A stretch of 64,000 nt of DNA from Marinobacterium jannaschii DSM 6295 (GTDB lineage Bacteria > Pseudomonadota > Gammaproteobacteria > Pseudomonadales > Balneatricaceae): the NCBI RefSeq assembly GCF_000620085.1, contig NZ_JHVJ01000022.1, positions 1 through 64,000 on the forward strand, read 5' to 3'. Each line of letters opens with the position of its first letter. Within the stretch, counting starts at the first letter, position 1. The notes under the pieces were generated by a model. That model did no database searches. It saw only the letters and a program-made list of their open reading frames with translations, and was not told where the DNA came from. Below, piece by piece: positions 27,681-37,956 of the stretch. The position numbers and the translations under genes were made by a program.

Positions 27681-30170
27681 ATGATCAGCACTCTTTCCAT
27701 CCCCGTTCAGGTTCAGACGTCCAAACAAAGTGACAGTGCCGCTCTTGATTCCCTGCTCCCGCGGGATAAAACGGTAAAAGCCAGCGTAGTCAGCAGCCAG
27801 CCCTCACAATCACCCGATGTCAGCCGGGTAAAGCTGCAGCTACAGAATCAGTTGCTGGAGATCCGTCTGCCACAACAGCTACAGGCGGGGCAGCAAGTTA
27901 CACTTAACCGCCAGGCCAGCGGTCAGATCCTGCTCACCCTGCTGGAAAACAGCAGCAAGGCATCAGCCCCCCAGCAGCCCCGGCCAGCCCCTGAAGCGAA
28001 TCGAGCAGTTCAGCCCGCAGCCGTCAACACCAGCGCAGACAAACAGAACAGCATTCAGCTGAAGCTCCCGCCGGCTGCCAGGGAGGCGTTGAATAATGCC
28101 TTCAGGCATACCGCCAGCGGGGCGGTCAGCGCCGTTGTCATCAGCAGCCAGGCGGCTAAATCCAAGTCCGCCTCCCCGGCTTCACCGCCTCAGTCCCATC
28201 CATCGCAGCGTGCCCCGGCAGGCGATCAGACTGCTTCCAGATCGGCGCCCGCTCTCGCCGCTACAGCCACAAGCATACAGGGTTCTGCACAAAGCCCGAC
28301 ATCCGGAGTAAATGCCCAGCAAGCGTCCGTAAACAATGGCCCAGGCGTCCAGACGCCACAACCAGCCACCCAGGGTCCCGCTGCGACAATAACGCCCCTT
28401 CAGACGCAGGCTGCGAAGCAAGCCGCCCGACCGACATCGCCGGCCGCAACGCCAAACACTCCTCCTGCAACAGCCGGTAGCACACCATCAGCTCCGACTC
28501 CTGCTGCCGTCGGACAACCCGAGCGCGCCGCGCCGGCCATTTCGGGAACCTCCAGCTCAAACTCACCGCAGGGAAATCAAGGCCAGACCAACCCGCCTGC
28601 CTCGACTGGAGCACAACAGGCTCAGACCAGCCATCCTAAATCCCGCAGTACGCCGGTGCCCCCTCCCTCGACGGCTGCCCCACCGCCCGATCAGCCCAAG
28701 GCCACGACAGCCAGCGGTAGCGTGGCTCAAGACAGGGGAGCTATTCCGGCAACCACTTCCTCCCCGACACCGCCCCAGACTCCGGGTTCAAATCAGTCTA
28801 CATCGGCCCAGGTCTTGCAAGCACCCGGCCAAGCTCAACAGACCGGGACGGGATCGAAAACCGGGACAGTGCCGTCAATCGCGGCATCGGCATCGGCAAA
28901 CCAGGCTTCAGCCTCATCAGCACCTCAGACCACAGCCACAACTGCGACAACAGCCCGTGATGCAATGTCCACAATGCCCCCTGTCCGTGAACCAGCGCCC
29001 CCCCAAACGGTCGCAGGTACCGCAGCTTCCAGACCATCACCGGAAAGCCAGAGCAACAGTCGCGGTGTGCTACCCCAGCCCGGACCATCGACACCCGTTG
29101 GCGGGAAAGAAGGCACGCCAGCCGCAACCGCCTCAACTGCTGACTCAAAATCGCTGCCGACCGCAGCGCCCCTTACCTCTGTGGTCAGCCAGCCGCCACC
29201 AGCGGTAAGGAATACCACCTTCCAGCTTCAGCTGGCACTGAATAACGGCAGTAATATTCAGCTGCAGAGCGACAAGCCACTGCCGCAGGGCAGTCAGCTG
29301 CAATTTAATCTACAGCCGGACGGGTCGGTCGTTTCAAAAGTACTGCAAGCGTCCTCTGCAACCACTATGTCCGCACTGGATCAGCTCGAAATTCAGTCCT
29401 CCTTACGGCAGGCGTTACCTCAACAAATATCGTTAGGTAACGCCCTGACACAGCTCAATCATTTTGCAACAGAGCCTCAAAACAGTCCGGTAAGCTCCGT
29501 GGTACGATCGATGCTGCAGCTTTTTGGCTTTAAGCCCGCGCAACGCAGTCCATCGATTATTCAGCAGAATATAGAGCTGGGTGGACACCAGACCGAAAAT
29601 CAGCTCGCAAAGACCCATCAAACCAATAGCCAGGATATGAAATCCCAGCTGTCGATATTACAGCAACTTTCAAAGCAGTTACCGGAAGCAGAAGCCAACC
29701 GGCTGGATCAACTTGTCCAGGGCATTAAGGCCAGAATCACCGGGCAACAGATTCAGGCCCTGCAACAGCGAAAGGAACAGCCCGACGGCCAGTTTGAACG
29801 AGTTCTGCAACTGGATATTCCGGTGCATTTTCAGAATAAACTGGAAAATGTAGAACTGAAGATCAGTCATGAAGCCCAGGCCCATCACGGCGAGGAACTG
29901 AAACCTCAGTGGCGGGTACGCCTGCACTTTGATTTGCAAGAAGATGGTAGTGTCGATGCGGAGATCCGCCTGCGGGAGAATGATCAGTTAAGCACCCAGT
30001 TCTGGTGCAACAAACAAAGCACCTACCTGAAGCTTCAGCAACGTCTTGATGAGTTTAACCAACGCCTGCTGCAACAGGGATATACTGAGGCTGAGCTTCA
30101 GTGCCATCATGGCAGCGCCCCGGAAAAACAAGCGCCGGTTCAGAAGCAACTAATCGACCTGCGCACCTGA
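27681..30170 (+). CDS. Second FliK-like flagellar hook-length control protein
   Basis: 829 residues. A small folded N-terminal part (about 1-95, with LQNQLLEIRLPQQLQAGQQVTL) is followed by a disordered region rich in Pro, Ala, Ser, Thr and Gln (about 96-510). The C-terminal half ends in a Flg_hook/FliK_C-like domain (about 690-790; LDIPVHFQNKLENVELKI, LHFDLQEDGSVDAEIRL). This differs from the canonical fliK at 50024-52276. GGGG lies seven bases before the ATG. The gene has its own sigma-28 promoter, and 16 bases after it comes a stand-alone FlhB C-terminal domain, the known partner of FliK in the export switch. A late-acting ruler or switch variant is plausible, but its role is not established. 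Confidence 0.78.
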   Translation: MISTLSIPVQVQTSKQSDSAALDSLLPRDKTVKASVVSSQPSQSPDVSRVKLQLQNQLLEIRLPQQLQAGQQVTLNRQASGQILLTLLENSSKASAPQQPRPAPEANRAVQPAAVNTSADKQNSIQLKLPPAAREALNNAFRHTASGAVSAVVISSQAAKSKSASPASPPQSHPSQRAPAGDQTASRSAPALAATATSIQGSAQSPTSGVNAQQASVNNGPGVQTPQPATQGPAATITPLQTQAAKQAARPTSPAATPNTPPATAGSTPSAPTPAAVGQPERAAPAISGTSSSNSPQGNQGQTNPPASTGAQQAQTSHPKSRSTPVPPPSTAAPPPDQPKATTASGSVAQDRGAIPATTSSPTPPQTPGSNQSTSAQVLQAPGQAQQTGTGSKTGTVPSIAASASANQASASSAPQTTATTATTARDAMSTMPPVREPAPPQTVAGTAASRPSPESQSNSRGVLPQPGPSTPVGGKEGTPAATASTADSKSLPTAAPLTSVVSQPPPAVRNTTFQLQLALNNGSNIQLQSDKPLPQGSQLQFNLQPDGSVVSKVLQASSATTMSALDQLEIQSSLRQALPQQISLGNALTQLNHFATEPQNSPVSSVVRSMLQLFGFKPAQRSPSIIQQNIELGGHQTENQLAKTHQTNSQDMKSQLSILQQLSKQLPEAEANRLDQLVQGIKARITGQQIQALQQRKEQPDGQFERVLQLDIPVHFQNKLENVELKISHEAQAHHGEELKPQWRVRLHFDLQEDGSVDAEIRLRENDQLSTQFWCNKQSTYLKLQQRLDEFNQRLLQQGYTEAELQCHHGSAPEKQAPVQKQLIDLRT

Positions 30171-30186
30171 TGAAGTAAGCCGATAG

Positions 30187-30459
30187 ATGAAGTACGAGAA
30201 CAAGAAAGCCGTCGCACTGAGTTACAAGCACCAGCAACAGCGAGCGCCGCTGGTCGTCGCAAAGGGCCAGGGGGAGATAGCCGAGCAGATCATTCGACTA
30301 GCCGAGGAAAACGAAATTTTTCTGCACCATTCACCAGAACTGGTCGAAGTCCTGGTCAGACTGGAACTGGGGGAAGAGATACCGGAAAGTCTGTATCTGG
30401 CAATCGCCGAGGTGATCGCCTTTGCCTATGGCCTGAAGTCCCAGACCACACCGCAATAA
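30187..30459 (+). CDS. Stand-alone FlhB C-terminal domain protein (FhlB type)
   Basis: 90 residues matching only the cytoplasmic C-terminal domain of FlhB (EscU/YscU switch family). AVALSYKHQQQRAPLVVAKG and ESLYLAIAEVIAFAYGLK align with SVALKYEEGRGDAPILLAKG and AGLYMAVAQVLAHVYQLK of the full FlhB encoded at 44594-45736. The membrane domain is absent, and the protein begins at about the position following the NPTH cleavage site, so it resembles the product left after FlhB autocleavage. Known relatives include B. subtilis FhlB (YlqH). It lies 16 bases after the FliK-like gene and ends two bases from the convergent DUF2802 gene. Confidence 0.85.
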   Translation: MKYENKKAVALSYKHQQQRAPLVVAKGQGEIAEQIIRLAEENEIFLHHSPELVEVLVRLELGEEIPESLYLAIAEVIAFAYGLKSQTTPQ

Positions 30460-30461
30460 GG

Positions 30462-30905
30462 TTAACGTTTGTGCCCCAGCGCTTCGGTCGAACTCAATTC
30501 GTTATGCAAGAGAGCCATCAGCTCGGCTTCAGGACGGCCAATACCGCAGTTCTTAACCAGATCATCCACATCTGCGCCCATCTCCATCAGTTGGGCTGCC
30601 TGGTTATAGGCCATATTACCGGGATCGCGGTTTTCCAGTTCCAGCTGCTTTTCCGCCGTGATATTCAGTTTCTGCTCGATTTCGAGCAGACGCCGCCCCA
30701 TACCAATGGAACCATTGGTCATGGCCTGAATTTCGTTGCGCAATACATTAATCAGCGCCTGGTAACGTCGCTCATGCTTCCTCAGGCGCCGGAACAGAAT
30801 AAAACAGCAGAACACTGCGATTAATGTCACCACAGACAGAGCAGATACCAACAGATATATACCTTCGCTCACACTCGACCTCAGATCAGCGGGCCAGGTG
30901 CCCAC
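30462..30905 (-). CDS. DUF2802 domain protein of the chemotaxis cluster
   Basis: 147 residues: an N-terminal membrane helix (about 15-38), a coiled coil rich in Arg/Glu (about 40-90), and a C-terminal DUF2802 part (YNQAAQLMEMGADVDDLVKNCGIGRPEAELMALL, split into two helices) that resembles a helix-turn-helix. In Pseudomonas and Vibrio the same gene ends the che/mot/par cluster just after cheW. The function is unknown. Here it follows parP directly, with 24 bases between. Confidence 0.8.
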   Translation of the reverse strand: MGTWPADLRSSVSEGIYLLVSALSVVTLIAVFCCFILFRRLRKHERRYQALINVLRNEIQAMTNGSIGMGRRLLEIEQKLNITAEKQLELENRDPGNMAYNQAAQLMEMGADVDDLVKNCGIGRPEAELMALLHNELSSTEALGHKR

Positions 30906-30929
30906 GGAATAACCAAATGGCTAATACTA

Positions 30930-32149
<1,220 letters not shown>

Positions 32150-32153
<4 letters not shown>

Positions 32154-32938
32154 ACAACCACCTCAGCATCAACCGCTTCCATCAGAGAACGCAGCAGCCG
32201 CGCATAAGCGTGTACACCGCGGCTACCGGAATCCATTGAAGAAGGTACCAAGCCTTTAATACTGGCATTGCGGAACTTGGTATCAACAGGAATCACCGCA
32301 CTGGATATATTTTCAGCATAGCGATTATGCAATTCCCGCAGGCTCTGCACCGAGGCTTGCGTCCGACGGTCATAAAAGGTCGGGATAATAGTAAAGCTCA
32401 GTTTTCTCTGCCGGGCACGGTTAATCATATTTATCGTCCGCACCATCCGTTCCAGGCCTTTAAGGGCAAGGAATTCGGTCTGTACAGGCACCAATAGCTG
32501 CTGGCAGGCCGCCAGTGCATTCACCATTAACACACCGAGGACCGGCGGGCTGTCAATCAGTACGAAATCATATTGCTGACGCACATGACGTAACGCCTTG
32601 GCAATCTGCAGCCCCATGCCTTCCTGACCGACGGCCTTGCGTTCAAGGGTCGCAAGGGCTGTTGATGCCGGAATCAGGGTGATTTTTTCATGGCTGCTAC
32701 TCTTTAGCAGACTATTTACCAGTGCTGCATCCACTGCTCCGTCGCCTGCGAACAGATCATATACGCTGTTATCCAGCTCATCCGGGTCATAACCGAAATA
32801 ACTGGTCAGCGAGCCATGTGGATCCAGATCTATCAGCAGTACCCGATAGCCGACTTCCGCCAGGAGGCCGGCAAGGGTAACTACCGTTGTTGTTTTGCCA
32901 ACCCCCCCTTTCTGGTTAGCAACCGCCCAAACCTGCAT
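32150..32938 (-). CDS. parC: ParA-family ATPase for polar chemotaxis arrays (ParC-like)
   Basis: 262-residue ParA/MinD ATPase. The deviant Walker A is KGGVGKTTT (about 10-18), Walker A' IDLDPHGSLT, and Walker B-like FVLIDSPPVLG. It lies between motD and parP, where Pseudomonas and Vibrio carry the ATPase that positions chemoreceptor arrays at the pole. No parB or parS-like site is nearby, which argues against chromosome partitioning. The name is by context. Confidence 0.85.
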
Positions 32939-32943
32939 AGCGA

Positions 32944-33873
32944 CTATTCCTGAACTCTACTTTGATCAATAGGTGCCATCTGCCGGTACAAAACACCCCC
33001 TCCGGGTTTCTGGACCTGCTCGATAGCACCGGTATTTTCCGATTGATTCAGCTCTGCAATCACACCGGATACAGCATCTTTACTAATCTGCTCACTGCCA
33101 AAAGCCGATAACGCCCTGCGCACCTTTTCATCACGGGATACAACGATTACTACCCTGCGGTTCAGACTGCGCCCCGACTCAGTGCGGTTACTGTAGGCCG
33201 GCTGATGTTCGCCGTATCCTACTGCAGCAAGCCTGATCGGATCCACTCCATTCAAAGCCAGAAGCCTGACAACAGCAGCAGCCCTGGCTGCCGATAATTC
33301 CCAGTTGGAGGGAAACTGGTCCGTCGAAATAGACCTGTTATCGGTAAAGCCTTCAACATGTATCGGATTGCCATGGCCCTGCAGAATCGCTGCGATCTTT
33401 TCCAATAACTGATCGGCCGCAATAGTGGGTAGTGCGTCACCGGATTCAAACAATAAACTGGAATTCAGTTCGATCGCCAGCCATAGCTCATTGCTCTTCA
33501 GGCGGACACCTCCCTCATCGACAAGATGGGGAAAAGCACTTTCCATCTTCTGCCTGAGGGTCAGTAGCTCCCGGGTCTTTTCAGCATCCGGTGCCGCGAC
33601 CAGAGGCTTAAGCGAAACAGGACTGCCACTATCGCCGGTAATCATCTCCTCGGCCATCCGGTCCGGTGACTCCAGCCCTAACCGGTCGCCACCACCCAGG
33701 CCGATGAAAGCGCTGTTCAGCGCATCCGACAACTCCCGGTACTTCTCCTCGTTTACCGAGGACAGAGAGTACATCACGACAAAAAACGCAAACAACAGTG
33801 TAACGAAATCGGCATAGGACAATACCCAGCGATCTTCTCTTACGTAATCCGTTGGCGGTTCGCGTCTGGGCAT
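32944..33873 (-). CDS. motD: Flagellar motor protein MotD (MotB family)
   Basis: 309-residue stator subunit. A single membrane helix (about 18-38, SYADFVTLLFAFFVVMYSLS) carries the MotB Asp (Asp22 in SYADF). A C-terminal OmpA/MotB peptidoglycan-binding domain follows (about 145-265; IHVEGFTDNRS, LSAARAAAVVRLL, GYGEHQPAYSN). The Tyr-Ala-Asp start of the helix and the pairing with MotC are as in Pseudomonas MotCD. It lies two bases after motC. Confidence 0.93.
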   Translation of the reverse strand: MPRREPPTDYVREDRWVLSYADFVTLLFAFFVVMYSLSSVNEEKYRELSDALNSAFIGLGGGDRLGLESPDRMAEEMITGDSGSPVSLKPLVAAPDAEKTRELLTLRQKMESAFPHLVDEGGVRLKSNELWLAIELNSSLLFESGDALPTIAADQLLEKIAAILQGHGNPIHVEGFTDNRSISTDQFPSNWELSAARAAAVVRLLALNGVDPIRLAAVGYGEHQPAYSNRTESGRSLNRRVVIVVSRDEKVRRALSAFGSEQISKDAVSGVIAELNQSENTGAIEQVQKPGGGVLYRQMAPIDQSRVQE

Positions 33874-33875
33874 CG

Positions 33876-34616
33876 TTACTTCACAAAGCCCCGAAGGCGC
33901 TGTTCGATATTACGGGTATTTTGTCCCTGTGCAATCGCCATCATCCCTTCAAGCATCATCTCGTGATAGTGGTAGCGCATCAGCACCAATGTCTTGATCT
34001 TATTCGCCAGGGGAATCAGTAACAGGTTAGCGATTCCTACACCGTAGATCGTAGCAACAAACGCCGTGGCGATACCGGCCCCGAGTGCACTCGGATCATC
34101 CAGGCTGTTCATGACGTGAATCAACCCCAGTACAGCGCCGATAATACCCATGGTCGGGGCGTAGCCCCCCATACTCTCAAGCACCCTCGCGCCTTTAAGG
34201 TCGCTCTGCTCCTGGCTGATCAGTTCGACGCTGAGATTGGTCCTCAGTACATCTGCGGTCCTGCCATCAATCAGAAGCTGCAGACCCGAGCGAATGAAAT
34301 CATCTTTCTCCCGCTCCATCACCGGCTCCAGTTCGAGCAGGCCATTGCGGCGCACTCTCGAACTCCATTCAGTGATATTGCTAATCCCCTTATTAAAGTC
34401 CGGCCGGTTTGAAGAAAATGCCCAACCAATCAGCCTGAACGCCCGCCCCAGCTCTCCTCTGGGCGACTGGACTGTCGCTGCTGCCAGCGTACCGCCAAGC
34501 ACAATAACCAGCGCAGGCAGGTTAACCAGCTGCGCCGCCTGCCCGCCTTCCAGATAGTTTCCGCCAAACAGTGCCAGCCCCGCCAGGGCCATACCAAGTA
34601 ATGTCAGAAGATCCAT
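33876..34616 (-). CDS. motC: Flagellar motor protein MotC (MotA family)
   Basis: 246-residue stator subunit with four membrane segments. The N-terminus MDLLTLLGMALAGLALFGGNYLEGG and the loop LVNLPALVIVLGGTLAA are typical, as is the third/fourth-helix region MGGYAPTMGIIGAVLGLIHVM with the conserved proline. The large cytoplasmic loop (about 65-145) is charged and would contact FliG. Its ATG overlaps the cheB stop by one base, and motD follows. Confidence 0.94.
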   Translation of the reverse strand: MDLLTLLGMALAGLALFGGNYLEGGQAAQLVNLPALVIVLGGTLAAATVQSPRGELGRAFRLIGWAFSSNRPDFNKGISNITEWSSRVRRNGLLELEPVMEREKDDFIRSGLQLLIDGRTADVLRTNLSVELISQEQSDLKGARVLESMGGYAPTMGIIGAVLGLIHVMNSLDDPSALGAGIATAFVATIYGVGIANLLLIPLANKIKTLVLMRYHYHEMMLEGMMAIAQGQNTRNIEQRLRGFVK

Positions 34617-35815
34617 TATCGCGCTCCCATACGGCTCAGAATCGGGCCGATCTCCTGCAAATCAAGAATCTCATCCGCTAACCCGGCATTGATCACTGCC
34701 TGAGGCATGCCGAAGATCGTCGAGCTTTCCTTATTCTGGGCCCAGACGGTAGCTCCGCAGCGCTTCAGCATCTTCGCCCCCTCACAGCCGTCAGCTCCCA
34801 TGCCGGTAAGGATCAGCGCCAGGACCCTGCTGCCATGACTTTTAGCGGATGAGCCATAGGTAACATCCACACTCGGTTTATAAGTCAGACGTTCATCTCC
34901 GGGCAGCACCCGGACCCGGCTACTGCGACGGCCATCGAGGATCATCTGATGGCCGCCCGGTGCCAGTAGCGCCAGACCGGGCTTAATCTGATCCCCGTCC
35001 CGGGCCTCCCTTACCTCAATCGCACACTGCTGATTCAGGCGCTGAGCAAAAACCGAGGTAAAGGTACCCGGCATATGCTGCACCAGAAGGATCGGATAGG
35101 GAAAGTTTGCAGGAAGCTGAGTCAGTATCTGCTGCAGAGCAGCAGGCCCGCCGGTAGATGAGCCGATAACCATCAGGTCACAATTGACCCTGGGACGTCG
35201 CAGAGGCCTGGCCACCGCATGAGCAGGAGCGGGCGCTGAAACCGGAGCGTTTGTTCCCCGCGGTGCAACCGAGGCCGCCGGGGCGGGTCTTGAGGTAGCT
35301 TTCCCTGCAGCCAGCGGCACGGCTTTCTCCCGCTGCTGCGGGCGAAACACCATCGTAGTGCCGGTTGCAGCCTCACTCCCAGGCCGCCCGGCAAACAGTC
35401 CCCGCCGGGAGCTGGCCCGAAAGCGACTGATTTCGACGACCTTGTCGCAAAGCTGGGTTTTCAGGCTGTCATTTTTATCCATCCAGGCGCGCATGTCCTT
35501 GGAAAGAAAATCGACAGCGCCGGCATCAAGGGCATCCAGGGTCACCCTGGCCCCTTCATGAGTGAGCGAGGATAACATTAATACATGGGTCGGATTTTCA
35601 CGCATAATGATGCGCACCGCTTCGATGCCATTCATCTGCGGCATCTCCACATCCATCGTCACCACGTCCGGCTTCAGTTGCTTAACCTTTTCGACCGCCT
35701 CAATGCCATTACTGGCAGAGCCGATCACCTCAATCCTCCGGTCGGAGGAGAGGAGATCAGCTATACGGTGGCGAAAGAATCCGGAATCATCAACAATCAA
35801 AACCTTTACTGGCAT
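34616..35815 (-). CDS. cheB: Chemotaxis protein-glutamate methylesterase CheB
   Basis: Removes methyl groups from chemoreceptors, and in many bacteria deamidates them. The 399 residues start with a receiver domain (VLIVDDSGFFR, phosphoacceptor Asp55 in TMDVEMP). A long Ala/Pro-rich linker (about 145-208) follows, then the methylesterase domain with the triad Ser220 (GSSTGG), His247 (LVQHMPG) and Asp342 (TGMGADG). No cheR is in the window. It follows cheA by 24 bases. Confidence 0.96.
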   Translation of the reverse strand: MPVKVLIVDDSGFFRHRIADLLSSDRRIEVIGSASNGIEAVEKVKQLKPDVVTMDVEMPQMNGIEAVRIIMRENPTHVLMLSSLTHEGARVTLDALDAGAVDFLSKDMRAWMDKNDSLKTQLCDKVVEISRFRASSRRGLFAGRPGSEAATGTTMVFRPQQREKAVPLAAGKATSRPAPAASVAPRGTNAPVSAPAPAHAVARPLRRPRVNCDLMVIGSSTGGPAALQQILTQLPANFPYPILLVQHMPGTFTSVFAQRLNQQCAIEVREARDGDQIKPGLALLAPGGHQMILDGRRSSRVRVLPGDERLTYKPSVDVTYGSSAKSHGSRVLALILTGMGADGCEGAKMLKRCGATVWAQNKESSTIFGMPQAVINAGLADEILDLQEIGPILSRMGAR

Positions 35816-35838
35816 AGATGCTCCTGATCAGTCAGTGA

Positions 35839-37944
35839 TCAGGAAGCGTAATGCTTCAGCAGATTTGGAATATCGATGATAAGGGCGATGCGGCCATCGC
35901 CTGTGATAGTGGCTCCGGACAGTCCGGGCGTACCATGCAGGATGGTGCCAAGAGGCTTGATCACCACTTCCTCCTGTCCCACCAACTGGTCCACCACAAA
36001 ACCGACGCGCTGAGTGCCTACAGTAACGATAACCACATGCCCCTGCTCTGGCAGATCAGCATATTGCTGACCGTCGATCAGCCAGCGTTTGAGATGGAAC
36101 AGCGGCAACGCCTGATCACGCACAATAATAACCTGCTGACCGTCAACAACGTTGGTCTGAGTCAGATCCAGGTTAAAGATTTCATTCACGTTAACCAGCG
36201 GCAGTGCGAACGCCTGATCTTCCAGAATAACCATCAGAGTCGGCATGATAGCCAGTGTCAGCGGTACCTGAATCGCAATACGTGTGCCCTGACCAATCAC
36301 CGAATCGATGCTGAGCGTTCCGTTCAGCTGAGTGATCTTGGTCTTGACGACATCCATGCCCACGCCACGTCCAGAGACATCGGAGATCTCGGTCTTGGTC
36401 GAGAATCCGGCCTGGAAAATCAGGTTAAAGCATTCCTGCTCAGTCAGGCGACGCGCAGCTTCAAGGTCCAGCATTCCACGGTCGACAGCCAGCTGTCGCA
36501 GCTTCTCTGCATCCATACCGCCGCCATCGTCCTGAATAATCAGCAGGATATGGTCACCTTCCTGTTCGGCGGAGAGCAGAACATGCCCTTCGCGCGGCTT
36601 GCCGGCGGCCTCACGTACATCAGGTCCTTCGACCCCATGGTCTACCGCGTTTCGTACAAGGTGAATCAGCGGGTCCGCAAGTGCCTCGACCAGGTTTTTA
36701 TCCAGATCAGTATCTTCACCGCGGAGTTCGAGGCGAACCTCTTTATGCAGGTTTCGGGAAAGGTCGCGAATCAGGCGAGGGAAGCGGCCAAATACCTTCT
36801 TCACCGGCTGCATTCGGGTTTTCATCACCGACATCTGCAGATCAGCCGTTACCATATCCAGGGTTGCCAGCGCCTTGGCCATCTCTTCGTCTTCCCGGGT
36901 AACACCCAGGCGAACCAGACGGTTGCGCACCAACACCAGCTCACCGACCATATTCATGATCTTATCCAGCAAGCGTGTGTCTACACGGACATTGCTTTCA
37001 GGGGCCGCCTTATGCTGATTATTGCTTGTTGCTTTGGCTGCTGGGGCGGATACCGATTCTGACACGGTAGGCGCTGCAACCGGGGCCGATACTGGTGCCG
37101 GAGCAACTGGCGCTTCAACAACTGCAGCCGGGGCGGCCTCAGTATCAGCTTGAGCGAACGCTCCCTTACCCTGCGCCTGAAGCTCATCCAGCAAGGCCTC
37201 AAACTCAGAATCCGTAATCAGGTCATCTGATCCAGCCGCCGGATCTGCGTCTGCCACAGCGGGCGCAGCGGCGGCGGGCACCATACCCGGAGCGCCCGAA
37301 CCGTGAAGTTCATCCAGCAGGGCTTCAAATTCATCTTCGGTAATCAGGTCGGAGCTGCTGTCGCCCGTTTCAGGCTGAGCCTCAGCAGAGATTGCCGGCT
37401 GAGTACCACCGATATCGCCCAGTAGCATCTCAAATTCAGCATCGGACTGATCGCCTACGCCACTGGCCGGTGCGACAGGCGCCACTGGCGGCGGAGCGAC
37501 CGGTTCAGGGATAGCTGGCTGCGGCGGCGCTACTGGTGCAGTAGCGGCCGGTGCAGAGCCTTTGGCAAACTGTTCCAGTAAATCGAGCAACGCCGGTGAT
37601 GCAGCCTCTGGCTCCTGTCCTGAACGAACGTTATCGAACATGACATTGACCGCATCCAGAGCCTGTAGCACGGCATCCATCAGCTCAGGTGTAATCTGAA
37701 CTTCGCCATTACGCAAAAGGTCGAACAGGTTTTCTGCCTTATGGCAGCAATCAACCATCGCCTCAAGCTGCAGGAACCCTGCACCGCCTTTAACAGTATG
37801 AAAGCCCCGAAAAATAGCATTCAAAAGCTCCCGGTCTTCCGGGCGCTGCTCCAGATCTACTAACTGTTCAGACAACTGCTCAAGGATCTCACCCGCTTCT
37901 ACCAGGAAGTCTTCGAGTATTTCCTGATCCACTTCCAAACTCAT
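35839..37944 (-). CDS. cheA: Chemotaxis histidine kinase CheA
   Basis: 701 residues. The Hpt domain has phospho-acceptor His49 in FRGFHTVKGGAGF. P3 dimerisation starts near 320 (VDTRLLDKIMNMVGELVLVRNRL). The kinase domain has its N box (HLVRNAVDHGVEGP), G1 (IIQDDGGGMD) and G2 (SGRGVGMDVVK), and a CheW-like P5 domain closes the protein. The region 130-315, where P2 normally sits, is Ala/Pro-rich with three copies of a short acidic motif: SDAEFEMLLGDI (about 167-178), ITEDEFEALLDELHG (about 201-215) and ITDSEFEALLDELQA (about 243-257). No folded P2 domain is evident, so CheY docking may depend on these motifs. Confidence 0.97.
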   Translation of the reverse strand: MSLEVDQEILEDFLVEAGEILEQLSEQLVDLEQRPEDRELLNAIFRGFHTVKGGAGFLQLEAMVDCCHKAENLFDLLRNGEVQITPELMDAVLQALDAVNVMFDNVRSGQEPEAASPALLDLLEQFAKGSAPAATAPVAPPQPAIPEPVAPPPVAPVAPASGVGDQSDAEFEMLLGDIGGTQPAISAEAQPETGDSSSDLITEDEFEALLDELHGSGAPGMVPAAAAPAVADADPAAGSDDLITDSEFEALLDELQAQGKGAFAQADTEAAPAAVVEAPVAPAPVSAPVAAPTVSESVSAPAAKATSNNQHKAAPESNVRVDTRLLDKIMNMVGELVLVRNRLVRLGVTREDEEMAKALATLDMVTADLQMSVMKTRMQPVKKVFGRFPRLIRDLSRNLHKEVRLELRGEDTDLDKNLVEALADPLIHLVRNAVDHGVEGPDVREAAGKPREGHVLLSAEQEGDHILLIIQDDGGGMDAEKLRQLAVDRGMLDLEAARRLTEQECFNLIFQAGFSTKTEISDVSGRGVGMDVVKTKITQLNGTLSIDSVIGQGTRIAIQVPLTLAIMPTLMVILEDQAFALPLVNVNEIFNLDLTQTNVVDGQQVIIVRDQALPLFHLKRWLIDGQQYADLPEQGHVVIVTVGTQRVGFVVDQLVGQEEVVIKPLGTILHGTPGLSGATITGDGRIALIIDIPNLLKHYAS

Positions 37945-37956
37945 ACGGAGCTCCTT

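Noticed and set aside
35851-37062. Open frame of 403 codons on the plus strand opposite cheA
   Set aside because: The minus strand encodes a complete CheA with all kinase motifs. The plus-strand product has no recognisable domain and an amino-acid composition expected of an antisense shadow.
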